Assembly: GCA_006384855.1 (NCBI GenBank)
Contig: VCJN01001647.1
Coordinates: 62,001 to 126,000, forward strand
Reading direction: 5' to 3'
DNA from: Tetraselmis striata
Lineage: Eukaryota > Chlorophyta > Chlorodendrophyceae > Chlorodendrales > Chlorodendraceae
Length of the DNA stretch: 64,000 nt
Shown: one piece after another, positions 24,740 through 35,710 of the stretch
Numbering within the stretch: the stretch's first letter is position 1
Layout of the letters: every line of letters begins with the position of its first letter
Notes under the pieces: model-generated
What the model saw: only the letters and a program-made list of their open reading frames with translations
What the model was told of the DNA's origin: nothing
The model's database searches: none
Made by a program: the position numbers and the translations under genes

Positions 24740-25020
24740 CAACTATGAGGCACGGGGAGCAAGAGGTGAGGCTGATGAGAGTGCCGACAACCGATTGGCT
24801 ATCCTTGTGCAAGCATATGTGACGGCGGTTGCGGAGCATGGGGCGGAAATAAGATTCAACGACCAAACGGACGGCTTTGATCTCTTTCATGATAATGTGC
24901 ACATAGCGCCATCGGCGTACCCAAACACCGAGCTTCGTGGTGTTTGTCCGGAACGCCCCCCCAACCGTACGCCGAACTACTGTCGACGTGCATGTTATCG
25001 GTTTCGATAGGGCGGTTAAT
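24740..25020 (-). pseudogene. RNase H remnant (deleted PAT element)
   Basis: HVDSSSAYGWGGV (first catalytic Asp), KEIKAVRLVVESYFRPML (catalytic Glu) and ICLHKDSQSVVGTLISLTS align with HTDSSQYGWGAV, KELKAVRLAIQSFLPRLM and FYEDNQAVVHILSNLTT of the young element. In the last motif EDN has become KDS. Confidence 0.85.
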
Positions 25021-25489
25021 GGCATATGCGGCCGTTATTGTGTTGGGTTGGCACGCCTCACCGCCATATATATTACAAGTCACGCTCGAGTTGGCGGGTA
25101 AGCTTGACGCGGCCGGACCATGAGTCGCGAGTCTTGAGCACATCATGCAGTTCACGGAGGTAGAAACGGGAAGGGGCGATGGCCAGGCACGTAGAGAAAC
25201 TTGCACTTGCCCGCGAGGGTGACCAATCAACTCGTGGGCGGGCGGCAAGAGACGGTCGCGTTTCGCTCGTTGTATTACGCGTTTTGCCGTGCGAGCAATG
25301 ACAGCGAGCTTCTCAACGGGCGCACGAAGAGTAGGCGACCCCGACGTGTCAGTTTCTACCTACCCCCGGGTGCACGATCTTTTGGCTGGCTGCTCCCCGA
25401 CAGCCTCGTTTGGGCTGCACAACAAGCCAAGACCCGAGAAGCGGTGTTCGATGTAGTCGCGTTGCCAGATGGCCCCAGCTTGAGTCCGA

Positions 25490-25800
25490 GCTAGAAATAG
25501 GAAATCGTCCATGTAGGGCAACATGCGCATGCCAATCGGCGGCGGGCCGGGACTGGTGTGCCGTCTGCTTTAGTCGTATTACGAAGCAATGCCCTAGTAA
25601 ACAGGACGTTGGCGAACTGACAGAAGTAGTCAGGGGACAGAGACTAGCCCATGGGAAGGTCAAGTAGTCGGTACATAGTGCCGCGGTAATCGACAATGAA
25701 AAAAGCCCATGTCCTCAAGGGCGATTCCACCCGTAAACCCCATTTTGAAGGTCCATTTGCAGCATGTAATCCCTAGGGCACGCCAAATTGCGCAAATGCA
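25490..25800 (-). pseudogene. Reverse transcriptase remnant (deleted PAT element)
   Basis: In one minus frame 25530-25490 encodes LPYMDDFLFLAR, the YxDD box, matching LPFIDDFLFLAP of the young element. Upstream, FKMGFTGGIALEDMGFFHC occupies the place of DLQGGYYALGLREDVRDFF. Stops and frame changes separate the pieces. Confidence 0.75.
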
Positions 25801-26991
25801 AAAGCGTCTCACACTAAAGATCGCGCGTCTCGCAATAGCGGTATATGGGGCGGAGGTCGATGATGAGCCTCCATTAATTTGTTCTAGGCTCACGAACTAG
25901 AACAGCTGCGACACCCATACCATTATGCGCAATAGCTCCGCTCCCATGTCCCAACGGCATGCTGAAGCGATCCAAGTCATCGTCCATAAACTTCAGTTGG
26001 CCCGGTGTAGCATTCTCCATCGACACCCCCTAATGAAAAGAAAGGGAGGCAAGTTGCCCATCCAAAAAACGGGACGCGTACACCTCTAGAGATAGATATA
26101 GTTGAGAACACGGCGCTTCGTACTAGCGGCTTGACAATAGTTGAGATTGCGACGGACGCGATGTCTCACATAGGGAGGTCTGGGGTATTGGAATCGGCGC
26201 GATGGATGTCGCGAGGGGGGCGAGCCCATCGCCATGTCGCTCTGATGGCCCTCTCCGTGTCGGCGTGAGAGTCCACGGTCAGCGGCACAGTAGAAGTGCC
26301 AGAGCGTGGGAGGAGCCATATGCCAATGGGCGCTGGCTTAGCCACTACCACTTTAGAGTCACTTTGTACTCAAATACGTTCTAGACGACAGGCATGCGCC
26401 CCAATCGGAGCTCGTCTCGGCACCTACGCCGACGAGTAGGGGCCAATACGGATTGAGCCATGCCCACACGGAAGGGGCAACCAGAGATCATTGTTGGTCG
26501 ACACTAGTCCACGGGCTTAGATCTTGTTTCGTTGAGTGAGGAAGCGCGGCGGCTTCGTCCGCTCCTCGCATTGGGCGAGAAATCAGTAGCTCGTTTGCCA
26601 ATCAGTAGTAGTTGGCGCGTCGCAATCGGCGCGCGTTCATTAACCACACATACCCCAACGGGTTTTCCCAAAGCGCGGGGAGGGCGGGGCGAAAGGCTAC
26701 GCTCATAGTACATGGTATTTGTACGGAGGCGGACGACCGGCACTACCCTGCGCGGCAAAATATGCCGCGACTTTGGTGTTGTGCGCTCGATAGAGCGTGC
26801 CAAAAGAGAGTGGACCCGTCGGCCGCCGAGGAGGCAGGTGATGGCCTTGACCGGCCCGCCCCGTGAATATGCGCGCGCACTCTCGCGCTACGGGGGCCAC
26901 GCACGGGCTACGCCTTATAGTGAGAGAAACCACATAAACTAGTTTAGAACATGGCTTTTTCTAATCTTTACCTCATGTAGCTCGCGCATAT

Positions 26992-27013
26992 CACTGTGAG
27001 ATTCAGATGTGAC
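26992..27013 (+). repeat. Left terminal inverted repeat
   Basis: 22 bases, identical to the reverse complement of 32978-32999, immediately preceded by TAT. Confidence 0.85.
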
Positions 27014-27691
27014 ATACGGGTGACGAAGCACTACTACGAGCGACTATTATTTATCCGTGAAGGCTGCTGCTGGTGGCGGCACGTCCATCCAGTTACGTGC
27101 GAGTACATCCGGCGTTATTGCCGGCGGGCGATAAATCATTTTTGTAATCATTCTGGTAGTCGTACTAGCCCGGTGACGTGTTACGTGGCACTGGCGTATA
27201 AGGTACAAGGTTGTCTGTGTAGTACCGGGTAGTACGCGATATATTTATTAAGCCGGTACCGGGTATCTAGTACGAACCCGGGCGCGATGACGAGTCGTCC
27301 TGTGGATAACTACGACTATTAGTACATGGGAGCGCCAATCGCAGCCGTACGTATTTGGTAATACTGGGGAGTTTTGTGTACATTATAGCTAGTACTGCTG
27401 AACGGGCCTGCCAGCCGCCCGATCAAAGGTCATCAGATGGGCGGTTTGGCTGCCATGTTTTGCCAAAGAGTGCTCACGTTACATAAATATTCGCGAGGGG
27501 GGAGGGCGGGGGCAGGCAGCGGTATGCCGAAGAATGTGTGGATTACAATATTCGCGACAGCTGCCGTCGGGGCATGTGGCGGGGGGCGGGGGGGGGGGGG
27601 GGGGGGGGGGGGAGGCGGGCGGGCGTGGTCCCCCCCCGCCGCCCGCCGCTCCCGCCGGGGGAGTGAGGGTAGGGGGGTAAGGGGGCGGGGG

Positions 27692-28357
27692 CTACTGCTT
27701 GTTCTTGTTCTTGCGTGCCCGGGGGACCCTCCGCTTCGACGATCTCGCTGCCTCCGCCTCCGCCTCCCCCTCCGCCTCCGCCTCCGCCTCCGCCTGCGCC
27801 TCCGCCTCCGCCTCCGACTCCGCGACCGTCAGTTTCTTACCTCCGCGCTTCTTCACTGGCCTCTTCCGCTTCTTGTCATCCGTCAGTGTCTTCACCACCC
27901 CGGGAGGCTGTGCCGTCGACGACGCCGCCATGAGCTTCCTTACCTTGGCGTCGGGACGCCCCCTGTGCCCAGACGCCCACAACAAGCCACAATCGTTTCG
28001 CCTTTAAGCGGCTGAGGATGCGGCCTCCTCGGCCACCACGAGTTGCGCCGCTGGCACTGTGGAAGCCTTGGCGTTGAGGTGGGCCTTACGGCGCTCCCGG
28101 ACGAACCTGCGCGCGGCACAAGTTAGCCACGAGTGGGTGCGTGCTAATGTGGAGGGTGGAGTGTTTTGTTGCGTGCCCACCTTGTCACGCGTTTCCTCAT
28201 GTCTTTCTCGTCCTCCTCGATGCCGGCGGCGCGGACACGCGAGACAACAAGGCTCGCCGCCCACTTTTGCCCGGGGGGCGAGGTCTGCCATGGCGCTGTG
28301 AGCGGTGAAGGGGGGAGGGGGGGGGGGGGGGGGCGGCCGAGGTGGAGAAACTAACAC
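27692..28357 (-). other. Two protein-like frames inside the DNA transposon
   Basis: A minus frame at 28357-28004 has MADLAPRAKVGG, several Cys residues and FVRERRKAHLNAKAS. A second frame at 27985-27692 is basic (KKRKRPVKKRGGKK, nuclear-localisation-like) and then runs into a Glu/Ala alternating repeat made by imperfect 6-bp repeats. Possible splice sites exist (GACAAG|GTGGGC and CGCGCAG|GT) but the phases do not agree, so no gene model is offered. Confidence 0.25.
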
Positions 28358-29036
28358 CCAGTCGACGACCGCCTTCCGCAGCAGTCAACGACCATCGGAG
28401 GCGAGGAGCAGCGCGCCACTACTATTTATATGCACGTATTGTCAAGAGCTAGTCGGTGCGGCATTGTGTCGGTGTAATTTCGCAATGTTTATTGTTGAAG
28501 TAGCACGGCGTAATGAATACGCGGTTTCACCGAGTGAATCCGGGATAATATGTGCGGTAGGGCGCGCGTATATGTGCGCGACGAATGTGCGCGGATGTGC
28601 GCAGCGTTGTGCGGCGGTGTGCGGCGGTGTGCACCGATGTGAATATAGTGTGAATATTATATCGGCCGTAGACGATCGGGTCTGGCAGCACCGCCCGTGC
28701 TTGTAAATAAGCGACAATGGATCACGTCATGCTCCGGTTGTACTCCTACACTTCCTCCACTTTGGCGGGTGGGGGGGGGGGGGGGGGGGGGGGGGGTCCT
28801 GTCCTTATTACTTGCATCGGTGGACGTGCTGGATATGGAGGTCACCGGGCACATCGCGTGGTTTCGGAGCAGTTAATTCGCGCCTCCTCGTCTTGTTTGC
28901 AATCGTCGCCCTAATCCAATGCAGGGTGAGTAGCGGGACACTGTGCCCCCCCCCCCCCCCCCCCCGGTTTATGTAAACAAATATCTAGCCGTGCATGCGC
29001 CGCAATCGGTACCCAATGAGCGGGGTATGTGACAGT

Positions 29037-30146
29037 GGTTTCGGAGCAGTGCAAGCATTCCGTGCGTGTGCACAAGCACGTACGACTGGGAATGAGGCGG
29101 GGGTTGCGGATGGAGTGCCTTGGCGGTGCATAGAATAGCGTGTTCCTGGGGTTTTGGCTGCATCAGACGCCGTATTCCCATCCATCCGGCACGGAATGTC
29201 CGGTTTTCACACATTTGTGTGTTAATATATTGTGAATATTACGCGTCTTTTACGCCGGGTGGATGGGCATCCGGCGTCCGATGCACCCCAAGTATTTACA
29301 ACACGCTACTCTACGCACCGCCAATGCACTCCGCAAGCCCCGCCTCCATCCGCGTGGGAACCGGTAGTAAGTGTTGTTGTATGCGCACATCGTGACAACA
29401 TTACACGGTGGCAATTGCAATTAGCGGTGTATAATGTGAAGGCGTTTTCGAAATCGACAGAGAATGAGGCGGTGCTGGCGGAGTGCATTGGCGGTGCATA
29501 GAATAGCGTGTTGCTGGGGTTTTGGCTGCATCGGACGCCGTATTCCCATCAATCCGGCACGGAATGTCCGGTTTTCACACATTTGTGTGTTAATATAGTG
29601 TGAATATTACGCGTCTTTTACGCCGGGTGGATGGGCATCCGGCGTCCGATGCACCCCAATTATTTGCAGCACGCTAGTCTGTGCACCGCCAGTGCACTCC
29701 GCAAGCCCCGCCTCCATCCGCGTCGGAACCGGTAGTAAGTGTTGTTGTGTGCGCATATCGTGACAACATTACACGGTGGCAATTGCAAATAGCGGTGTAT
29801 AATGTGAAGGCGTTTTCGAAATCGACAGAGAATGAGGCGGTGCTGGCGGAGTGCATTGGCGATGCATAGAATAGCGTGTTGCTGGGGTTTTGGCTGCATC
29901 GGACGCCGTATTCCCACCCATCCGGCACGGAATGTATGTCCGGTTTTCACACATTTGCGTGTGAATATATATAGTGTGAATATTACGTACGCGTCTTTTA
30001 CGCTGGGTGGATGGGCATCCGGCATCCGATGCACCCCGAATCTCACCAACACGCTACTCTACGCACCCCCAACGCACTCCGCCAGCCCCGCCTCTTTCCG
30101 CGCAGGTCCTACGTTCCATTGTATGTACGTACAATGCTCCGAAACC
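29037..30146. repeat. Tandem array of fold-back units
   Basis: Three units of about 370 bp start at 29094, 29466 and 29834 with GAGGCGG. In each, an arm of about 95 bases (GAGGCGG...GGAGTGC...GCATCGGACGCCG) is followed about 60-70 bases later by its imperfect reverse complement (GGCGTCCGATGCACC...GCACTCCG...CCGCCTC). The whole array is bounded by an inverted GGTTTCGGAGCA (29037-29048) and TGCTCCGAAACC (30135-30146). No coding frame persists. Confidence 0.85.
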
Positions 30147-31778
30147 AGCCCAAACTTAATGAGTGCACAAGTGTAAATGGGGGGGGGGGGGGGGGGGGGA
30201 TGTGGCGGCGGGGCATCCACTCACACATACCCCGGCGATGCATGACAGATATTACATGCCGTGGCGGGTCGGCGGGCCGACCCGGCGGGGGGGGGGGGGG
30301 GGGGGGGGGGGGTCTACTCAACTACACGTGCGACAGTGTCGTTTCGTGGAGCAGTATATGTGCCCGGCCTCATTTATACCGCCCCCTACCTGCGCTGCAT
30401 GGTCCACCCCTACGAATTACTTAGCACAAACCGCCATTACTTAATAGGAACCTAGCTAGCACAGCCATGCTTATATGCCCGCTTTGCCGATCAACTTCTA
30501 TCACTTCAACTTCTATCACTTTCCGTCCCTCAACCGCCGGACATGGGGGTTAAGCCGCCAGCCTCGGCAGTTGCTTAGCCAGACTTGGCATCCCGTACCG
30601 TGTCCATGGCTTCGCAGCTCTGCCGCCGGCACACGCCGAGTCCGGCGCTTGCTGCCGCGGGGTTGCGCACGCATGCACGCACGGTAATACGCCGCCGACG
30701 CCGCCACGCTTATTTCCACCACCTTCGCCAGCCGCAGCTTCGCACGCCGTTCCGCCGACATACGAAACGCACGAATTCCCCCCCCCCCCCCCCCCCCCCC
30801 CCTCGTCCCCGCGTCATGTATAATATATTCGAGGCGACTATGCGGGGCGCAGCACACGCCGCGGCGTGGGTCGGCGGAGCGGCAGGCGACGGGAGCCCTA
30901 ATGGCCGGGCAGTATCCACACCCACACCGGCACCGCCGCTCACCTCCGACGCGGATGAACCGCCTCCCAAAGGAAACATGCCGGTTGGTGGTAAGCCCAG
31001 CAGGCGTGGGGTGCCGGCGCCGGTACCGGTGCGACGGAGCTGTCGCGTCAGGAACCGCACCGCATGTGGAGCAACACATGGCGGTGCCGGCCCCACCTAT
31101 GTCTAGGGCCACCTCCTCACAACACCCCGCCACGACGGCGTCGGCCACCGCCGACGGCGCCGTTGCGGGGGGGGAAGCCCTGCCAGGCGACGATGATGCG
31201 CCTGGTGCGCCGCGTCAGGAGGCGGAGGAGGCCGTGGTCGAGGCGACTGATCGGGCTGAGGGGGTTGTCGAGGCGAGCGAGGCTGCGCTCGCGCCACCCG
31301 CCCCGCAGCCACCTGCAAGCAGTCCTCCATGACCCAGCCGGACTGCACCGTCACCTTGCCTGACCCTGCAGTCATGGAGGGGCATGCCGTCACGCCCACG
31401 CCCACTCCCACGCCCGGGGGGGGGGGGGGGGGGGGGGTTTACCTTTCGACTTCTTGGACACCGCAAACGAAGGGCGCAACCCGCGTCCAAAGTTGCTGGG
31501 TATCGGGACTAAAGCCTAGCGCCGGTCTTCCTGCTTCATAGCTCGGAATCCAATGTGGCCCTGCACGGTGACAAATTTCCTCCAGAAGTCCCTTCCCAAG
31601 CCAAAAAAAACAGGTGGAACGGCGCGAGGGGGAAGAGGTTGACCGTGCTGACATAGCCCAGGACCACAGGCACATGGCAGACGCCATGGCAGCCAGTGTT
31701 CTGCTTGGCCTCCGACAGCCGGGTTGTGTTGAACGCACGCCGGGCAAGGTGCGTGATTCACTGGACAAGTCATCGCCT

Positions 31779-32518
31779 TCATGGACGGTTACCAAGCGAG
31801 CATCCCCGTCCGCATCCACAGGGGGTTGCTCCTGGGCAGCCGCCATAGCCTCCACAACCTGCCACGCCGACCGGGCGGTTGCGTGTGATTCCATACAACC
31901 GCAGTTGAGTGGTGCCACCAGCACGCAGGCCGGGCCCACTCGCCTCTGAACGCAGAAGGTCCACAATGTCACCGTCCTCGAAAACAGCGCGCCACTGGGT
32001 CGCCCGGCCGTAGTCCTCCAACACCCACTCGGTAACAACGCCGGTTATCACGCCGTAGTGCCATACTCCCCGGAACTTTTTGGCGATGACCTTCATGTAG
32101 AAGTCACCGGGATCGCCTTTCCGTATCACGCCCTCATCGGCAGCTTCCACGTCCGCCGGCGGCCACGCAGGCGCGTCGATGTCCATACCGTCTTCGCCAA
32201 CGGGGTCCTCCCCCACACCCATCACATCGTCCTCCGAGACCGGCGCCGGCGGGCCGTTTCCGACGGCTGCAGCTACTCCTGCTGCCGCCCCTGCCGCTGC
32301 TGCTGCTGCTGCTGCCGCCCTGCTGCTGCTGCTTGTAATAAGGCGGCCTTGCGGTGCAACTTAGCCGCACGCTTCAACGAGTGGCTACAGTTCGGGTATT
32401 TCCGGAAGTGCCGCTCTCGCGCCGTCCTTTCACTACTGCCCGTCACGATGCCGTGGCAGTGCTTGCATGTGTACACGCCATTCTTCGACACACTCGATAT
32501 CCATCCCTCTCCCGGCAT
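31779..32518 (-). CDS. Zinc-finger ORF with polyQ tract, interrupted by a stop
   Basis: It starts at ATG 32518. The first 35 residues hold a BED/C2H2-like finger: YTCKHCHG...ARERHFRKYPNC. A basic segment and a CAG-encoded Gln tract follow, then an in-frame TAG near 32273. The same frame reopens and contains GDPGDFYMKVIAKKFRGVWH, GVITGVVTEWVLEDYG and WRAVFEDGDIVDLL, which looks like a small beta-barrel (Tudor-like or chromatin-binding) module. Either the TAG is spliced out or the gene is decayed. It lies near the right end of the DNA transposon, so it may be an element-encoded DNA-binding protein or a captured gene. No family is claimed. Confidence 0.5.
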
Positions 32519-32977
32519 GCCTGCTGCCGCGCGCGCGCGGGGAAGGGGGGGGGGGGGGTTGAGAGTTGGGGTGGATGTAGCCCACCACCGGCAGGGAGCA
32601 CAAATGCTAGTGCGCGGCTGTCCGCGCTTGGTTCAGCGGTGAGCGGCGGTGACCGCCAGGCTACCCCGTACTTCATGCGCGTGCATGGATGTGCAGCGTT
32701 GTATGTGCAGGGATGTGCAGTGATGTGCAGCGATGTGCGGCGATGTGCAGTGAGTACGTGCAACCGCCTGTACTTAGCCCGGGTGCTCCGCGTCGGCGGG
32801 CGACACGCGAGCCCGCGTGCGCATATCAATTTGATGAAATTATGGAAACGAGAAATTCATATAGTACTTTACAGGTCGCGCGCGATAGTCATCGCTACTC
32901 GGTATGAAATCCACGTCCCTCGTCCGTCCCGTATCGTCCCCGTATGTCGTCGTTCGTCACAAGTAGGGCACACTTGC

Positions 32978-32999
32978 GTCACATCTGAATCTCACAGTG
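32978..32999 (-). repeat. Right terminal inverted repeat
   Basis: Exact reverse complement of 26992-27013, immediately followed by TAT. Confidence 0.85.
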
Positions 33000-33984
33000 T
33001 ATCGGCCGCCACTCACCGGCATCTCATTACCTCGCATGCGGGCGCGCGCGCTTTGCAAATACTGTTAAGATACTTGCGGGCGTGCGCGGCTTGCGCGTGG
33101 GCATCTTTACGCTTCGTTTTAGAGTGGCCTCGGGCGGACGTACAGTCCGCATACGGGTATTGCTCCGACGATGAGCAGCTCCCTTCCCCTCCCTCTTGGG
33201 TTGAGCGGAGGAAAAGGAGAGCCGCGTCCGAAATCGACTGGAATACGAGAGAATTGATACCGGTTGCAATACGGTTTTATCACGGAGTTTTAGCCTTCCT
33301 CCGTCCGTCCTCCGTCCTCGGTCCTCGTGTGCTGCGTCCTCGTGAATGAACCGTCATACGTTCGATCTTTGCTCGTTTGATTTCTAGGCACTCCTACCAC
33401 AGTCCGTTAAAATCCTGCGACTAAGAAGAATCTATCGTGAATTATACCGGAAACATACTGCAAAAATCACGAATGTCCTCCGTCCGGTCCTCCGTCATAC
33501 GCGCTTCGTGTATGAACCGTCATACGTTCGGTGGTCGGTCGTTTGATTTCACGGTACAGGTACGAGGACGGTAAGGTTCTAAATGGATGCGCGTGTATTC
33601 TAGCCCAGGCACGTCATATATTCGTCTGAAACGCCAAAATAACGCGGTACCGCAGCGCGTTTTTACTGCTGAATCAGAAAACGAGACTCGCCCTCTTTAT
33701 TTATACAGCGACTATATATACGGTGGTCCGAGTATATGTAAAAAGGGGTCGCCGCGGTGCGGGGGCAGTCCGCCGACCCGGGGCCCGGCGTCCGTCGACG
33801 GACGGGCGACGGTCGAACGACGGCGTCCGGCGTCCGGTGCCGGTACAGGCGGCGGGCATGGCGATTCGCGCCGTGCCCGCCCCGTAGACCTGACGACCGG
33901 CCCGACCTGCGCGGCCTCGTGCAGGATGCGGGCCGCCTGTAGGCGGCTTGTACTGTATTGCTGATCTTGTAGTGCTGCTTTTTT

Positions 33985-34017
<33 letters not shown>

Positions 34018-34140
34018 AATACAACTATTAGCGGTGGGTTGGGTACTGGCCTTTTTGTAATGCACACCAGTAGTCAGCGGCCCGCTTTTACGCGGCTTGC
34101 AGATTTAATCTGTTTTATTTACAAAAATAATACTTCTCCT
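33000..34140. other. Spacer with direct and dispersed repeats
   Basis: A CCTCCGTCC...GAACCGTCATACGTTCG...CGTTTGATTT segment occurs twice in direct orientation (about 33297-33383 and 33477-33549). 33862-33975 is a copy of a dispersed repeat also found at 52813-52912. A 30-base G run lies at 33987-34016, just before the PAT element. No gene was found. Confidence 0.6.
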
Positions 34141-34506
34141 TTAGACAGAGTGCGAGTCACGTTGCCAGAAGCGAGTGTCTTGTCTTACAAGCCCCTCGCC
34201 ACACCAAACAAGATGGGTGGGACGGGTGGGTGCGTGAAGCGCAACAGCAAAGGGATGAGCGCTATGGTCTAGACAGTCGGCTAAGTAGTAGCTGCAGGCA
34301 GGCAGGGAAACAGGTCGGGAGCTGGTGCGGTCGCGAGTCCGCTGCTCACTGTCCCATCCAGGAAGATTCTAGACAGAGCCGATGACTGGCTACTGTGCTA
34401 TATTTTCCAGGTGGTAGTCGTTCGACCGCACAACTCGGTCCGTCGTCTGACTAAACTCAGTTAAGTACTTAACAACGATTAGACAGAGTGCGAGTCACGT
34501 TGCCAG
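34141..34506 (-). repeat. B1-A2-B2 split repeats of young PAT element
   Basis: B2 34141-34168, A2 34229-34479, B1 34479-34506. The B1-A2 joint reproduces the sequence expected when the element's two outer ends are joined in a circle. Confidence 0.9.
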
Positions 34507-34526
34507 GCAAAACCGGAAGGCCACAG

Positions 34527-35710
34527 TTACCGGTGAAAACCAGTCACTGTGAGATTAGCAGCGGAACGCTGCGGTGCCAGGGAGCCGAAGAAGTAGCGGG
34601 CCCCAGCGGAGTCCAGGATGCCTGGCACGATGTAATTGAGGACCACGCCGCTGCCCACTTTCCAGCCGCCAAGCCAGCGAATCGTAGGCATAGGGACGCC
34701 CGTGTCCGAGGCCGCGGACGCCCCGCCACTGCGAAGGCTGTGCGACGACCAGCAGAAACCAGCAGGCGGGGTAGCGTCAACTGCCAAGGCAGCGGCAGTT
34801 ACCCATTCGGAGACAGTAGCCGCGGTCCACGTGCCGGGATCATCATTAGGGAGCTGCCAAAACCGAGTAGCACCGGGCAGCACGTGATCGCGGCAGCTGA
34901 CGAAGAACTCCAAAAGCTCCGCGATTTCGGGGTGCGCCTCGCGGGAAATTTGCAGCACCGGACGAGGCGCCCCGGAAGGCTTGCCCTTAAGTACTCGACG
35001 GTACAGCGTAATGCTGCGGGAATCAACCGCCAAATCGCGCACGCCGCACCCCGTACTAGTACCCGCGCGGTGACAAAAAAGGAAATTGACCGCGGTAACG
35101 AGCAGGGCACGGAATGTGGGCAGGTCGCACGCGATGGACCTGTGAGAAACCAGCCGCTGCGCACGCCGAACAAAGGCGAGGGCGACGTCCGCAGGCGAGG
35201 CACCCGGTAGTCCGGGGCTTCCAGCACCTGCTGAGCCAGCTCCCAACCGCGCATCGCCTGGTTGACGAAAGGCCCAAGCGCCGGCGGCTCCTTGAAATTA
35301 TCGGTGAAAAGGCGTTGATCGCTGAAAGGTAGGGTCCAAAGGCACCAGCCTTGTTGCGGCCACGTGCCGCAACCCAAGAGATGTACCGAACGATGAGCGG
35401 CGGATCCGCCGTGTCCGGCAGTCTCCCATTTTGCGCGCATAACTCGCAGAATATGTTGAATTCAGATCCGTAAGACTGCACGGTACGTTCCGCGCGCGAA
35501 GACATCAAGAAATTCGCGGCACGGCGCCCAACCTCGTCGTCGCCGAGTAACCGCAGTAGCCCAGGTCGCATAATCGCTGCCCATGGTGCAGATGGTACGT
35601 TCGATTTCAACCCGTACCGCACAGCCGGGTGTTGTCTGCTGTGAGCATCTGTACGGGAGATCTGAAAAGCGTCCGCGGAAACGTCCAAGGTAGCAGCAGC
35701 AGCACTTAAC
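34527..35710 (-). pseudogene. Tyrosine recombinase of young PAT element, frame-broken
   Basis: The N-terminal core-binding part (AANFLMSSRAERTVQSYGSE, LIVRYISWVA, YLSAINAF) is in one frame. A middle part (FKEPPALGPFVNQAMRGWEL) is in a second frame. The catalytic part is in a third: SPADVALAFVRRAQ, SSHSLRSGGASAA (the H-x-x-R box), and IRWLGGWKVGSGVVLNYI, whose Tyr is the likely nucleophile. Breaks lie near 35310, at a T4 run on the coding strand, and near 35230. All expected regions are present and no large deletion is seen. This enzyme class replaces the DDE integrase of other LTR-like elements. Confidence 0.88.

Larger units (their letters stand above)
23871..26946 (-). mobile_element. Internally deleted PAT-like DIRS retrotransposon
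   Basis: Split direct repeats define it. A1 (about 26775-26946) matches A2 (about 23985-24107): both share GCGTGCCA...GAGAGTGGAC and TATAGTGAGRGAAACCACATAA. B1 (about 24108-24145) matches B2 (23872-23912): both share TTTCACAWGGAACGT and GAATGCC. Between them, on the minus strand, are broken reverse transcriptase, RNase H and methyltransferase pieces. The methyltransferase runs almost directly into B1 with no tyrosine recombinase. At 3.1 kb, against 4.9 and 5.7 kb for its relatives, it is a deletion derivative and needed help from other copies to move. No Gag is recognisable in 25.9-26.8 kb. Confidence 0.8.
26992..32999. mobile_element. CACTA-like DNA transposon with 22-bp TIRs and TAT duplication
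   Basis: The left end 26992-27013 reads CACTGTGAGATTCAGATGTG plus AC. The right end 32978-32999 is its exact reverse complement. Both ends are flanked by TAT (26989-26991 and 33000-33002), a 3-bp target duplication. CACT-initial termini with 3-bp duplications are typical of the EnSpm/CACTA (CMC) group. The interior has no recognisable transposase, so it is probably non-autonomous or decayed. It carries a zinc-finger ORF, a fold-back tandem array, many poly(G/C) runs and GATGTGCRG-type short repeats at 32690-32750 and 28580-28640 that resemble subterminal binding repeats. The class assignment is inferred from the ends only. Confidence 0.75.

Noticed and set aside
27715-27933. Poly-Pro/Ala ORFs at 27.7-27.9 kb on the plus strand
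   Set aside because: They are produced by an imperfect 6-bp repeat read in different frames. No other support.
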